DNA of 6,968 bases. Source: Candidatus Cloacimonadota bacterium. Its GTDB lineage: Bacteria > Cloacimonadota > Cloacimonadia > JGIOTU-2. The translations under genes were made by a program, and so were the position numbers. Within the stretch, counting starts at the first letter, position 1. Every line of letters starts with the position of its first letter. Under the pieces are notes generated by a model. The model was given only the letters and a program-made list of their open reading frames with translations, did not search any database and was not told the origin of the DNA. The stretch lies in contig JACNJG010000050.1 in assembly GCA_014382685.1 (NCBI GenBank), positions 1-6,968 of the forward strand, in the 5' to 3' direction. Positions 5,479-6,968 of this stretch are shown piece after piece.

Positions 5479-6968
5479 TTATTTCTGAGAAATCTGAACA
5501 ATTTCCGGTTTTACGTTTTTATAGCGCGGCATGCTCATCCCGATATTTGCATTGATATAGGTGGGATCGCAGATAAGGTATTTTTTGCCATTCACCATCA
5601 CATAATCACCAGGCACGTTATCGATCTTTACTGCGGTAGCAATATGTCCGGGATAATCCAAACCGATCACTTCCAGCCCAAGAAGTTTTTTTACGAGATA
5701 GGCAAAAATAACAGATCTGTCTTCGCAGTCACAATAAGGATAGTAAAGTGTTTCTTCTGCAAAAAGACATTTTTCTTTTCCGAATTGCTGTTGATCGGTT
5801 TTATACTCGAATGCAGTCTGAACAAAACGCAGCAGGATATTGAGTGCTTCAGATTTTGTTTTCCCGGTCAAGATCGGTTTAAGTTGTTCGACCAGCGAAG
5901 CATAAGATTCATTCATTAGGGGGGTATTAAAATAAATCGGGTATGAAGTATGCGGATAGGTGTTCAGGAAGTTCACAATGTTTTTATTGTACGTATATTT
6001 GACGGTATAGTTTGTTCCATTGTATGAAAATTTCACCTGCTTTGGCACATCTCCACCCAAAGCAGGAAGCGTGTTCATGTTCAGCGAAATGATCTTATTA
6101 GCATCAGGGTAATCGCCTTCGTAGGTGTACATCGAACCGAGGTTGGGTTCTTTTCCGTCGAAGGACATCACATAGAAACGCTTATTATCAATCGTGAAAT
6201 ATGGAGCGCCGAAAATGTCGTCTTTGCTTGGAAGCAGCAGATATACCTGATTGTTTGAGTAGCCGATCTTTGCATCGTATCCGGATTTATTCAGCATGAA
6301 CCAGGTGAACAAGCATGCTTCTGCTCCGTTTCCTTTATTGATGACTTTTCCAATATTGTAGAGGAGCGTACAGTAACCCCAGTCATTCAGTGCGAGGGAT
6401 TTTTTATAGGATTCTGCTTTCTGCAATGTGCTTTCGAATTTCGCATTGCTGATCTTTTTCCAATATTCTGCGACGGATTCATTATTTGGCTTTCCCTTCA
6501 ACGAAATTTTCAAAGAAGACTCATCGGGCAATGATATGGGTGCTTCATAGAAATCGACATTGATCGAAAGCGCATCGGTTTTTTTAGTCTGCTTTTTTGT
6601 CTGGAACTGGGAAGTTTCCTCCTTCTCTTTCAGATCACCCGGGGATTTTTTAGACTTATGTATTTTTGGTACAACGAGTTCCTTTATAGTATCATCCCGT
6701 TCTTTTTCGGTCTGCTGCAGGGGTTGGGGCTCTGCTTTCGGGATAGCAGTCGGCTTGGGCGTATCATCGACTTTTAATCCCTGGAAAACCTGAAATTGCT
6801 TCCAGTCATCCTCGAGAAATTGCATGAACAACTTGTCCTGCTCATTTTTATAATCCTCGATCTGCTGCTGTTCCTTTTTGAGCCATTCCTCATAGTCGCT
6901 CTGTGCTAGCAGAGGTGCAGTGTTGAAAATAAGTAATAATGAGATAAAAATTTGAATTTTATTTTTCA
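5479..6968 (-). CDS. Exported transglutaminase-like protein with two tandem transglutaminase-type domains (5' end cut by window)
   Basis: The frame is open to the window edge; the last two bases (TG on the minus strand) fit an ATG missing one base, giving 496 residues. That start yields a good signal peptide: MKNK, hydrophobic ISLLLIF, then PLLA before QSDYEEW, cleavage near residue 22. A TTG at 6831 and ATG at 6825 in the same frame would lose it and are rejected. Next come a charged helix (23-66), a Pro/Lys-rich linker (about 68-135), a first transglutaminase-like fold (about 191-270) and a canonical one (about 370-475). The second holds YPYCDCEDRS with C415, GHIATAV with H442 and CDPTY with D468, the expected Cys-His-Asp triad. 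The first has N, Q and S at the matching places. The layout and the signature around C415 match an uncharacterised family I recall from Bacteroidota. Activity could be proteolysis, amidation or cross-linking; the substrate is unknown. A terminator follows at 5413-5445. Confidence 0.85.
   Translation of the reverse strand, partial: KNKIQIFISLLLIFNTAPLLAQSDYEEWLKKEQQQIEDYKNEQDKLFMQFLEDDWKQFQVFQGLKVDDTPKPTAIPKAEPQPLQQTEKERDDTIKELVVPKIHKSKKSPGDLKEKEETSQFQTKKQTKKTDALSINVDFYEAPISLPDESSLKISLKGKPNNESVAEYWKKISNAKFESTLQKAESYKKSLALNDWGYCTLLYNIGKVINKGNGAEACLFTWFMLNKSGYDAKIGYSNNQVYLLLPSKDDIFGAPYFTIDNKRFYVMSFDGKEPNLGSMYTYEGDYPDANKIISLNMNTLPALGGDVPKQVKFSYNGTNYTVKYTYNKNIVNFLNTYPHTSYPIYFNTPLMNESYASLVEQLKPILTGKTKSEALNILLRFVQTAFEYKTDQQQFGKEKCLFAEETLYYPYCDCEDRSVIFAYLVKKLLGLEVIGLDYPGHIATAVKIDNVPGDYVMVNGKKYLICDPTYINANIGMSMPRYKNVKPEIVQISQK

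Noticed and set aside
1..6968. Anti-phage defence or other novel multi-gene system
   Set aside because: Genes resolve to LPS-type enzymes, a deaminase of metabolic dCMP type, an exported hydrolase and an exported transglutaminase-like protein; no nuclease, sensor, toxin or recombinase is visible.

Overview
The window comes from a moderately AT-rich, Gram-negative-type bacterial chromosome. Two genes are of the kind that builds lipopolysaccharide (LPS): a family 9 (heptosyltransferase-type) glycosyltransferase and an LpxL/HtrB-type lipid A acyltransferase. Two more genes carry signal peptides for export. The transglutaminase-like protein has a sequence signature that I recall mainly from Bacteroidota, whereas Shine-Dalgarno sites and TTGACA boxes are visible, which is not typical of Bacteroidota proper. 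I therefore place the source loosely in the FCB superphylum (Bacteroidota, Ignavibacteria, Cloacimonadota, Marinimicrobia and relatives). This is inference; no rRNA or other marker gene is present.

Layout, left to right. Positions 13-3537 hold three minus-strand genes that read as one operon, in transcription order: dCMP deaminase (3537-3055), lipid A-type acyltransferase (3055-2186) and a large exported serine hydrolase of the beta-lactamase fold (2148-13). The first two overlap by one base (TAATG). A 152-bp gap (3538-3689) contains a roughly 101-bp element with CCACAGA-type inverted ends. Upstream of it is the glycosyltransferase (4670-3690). A short divergent intergenic region (4671-4794) carries a 9-bp inverted repeat whose two arms each contain TTGACA facing outward. 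It separates the glycosyltransferase from a small plus-strand gene (4795-5103) encoding a membrane-anchored protein with a probable small beta-barrel (Sm-like) domain.

The convergent region 5104-5478 has no gene but is packed with structure. It holds a GC-rich patch with a 20-bp palindrome and two tandem degenerate units, a pair of perfect stem-loops, and a rho-independent terminator for the gene to its right. From 5479 to the window edge runs a minus-strand gene for an exported transglutaminase-like protein. It has two tandem transglutaminase-type domains, the first apparently inactive. Its start codon is cut by the window edge by a single base.

Functionally, the glycosyltransferase and the acyltransferase fit LPS core and lipid A assembly at the inner membrane. 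The serine hydrolase and the transglutaminase-like protein act outside the cytoplasm. dCMP deaminase (pyrimidine nucleotide supply) is the odd partner in the envelope operon. I see no CRISPR array, prophage, transposase, defence cassette or RNA gene. The most unusual items are the double transglutaminase protein, the small plus-strand membrane protein, and the intergenic repeat-like elements.
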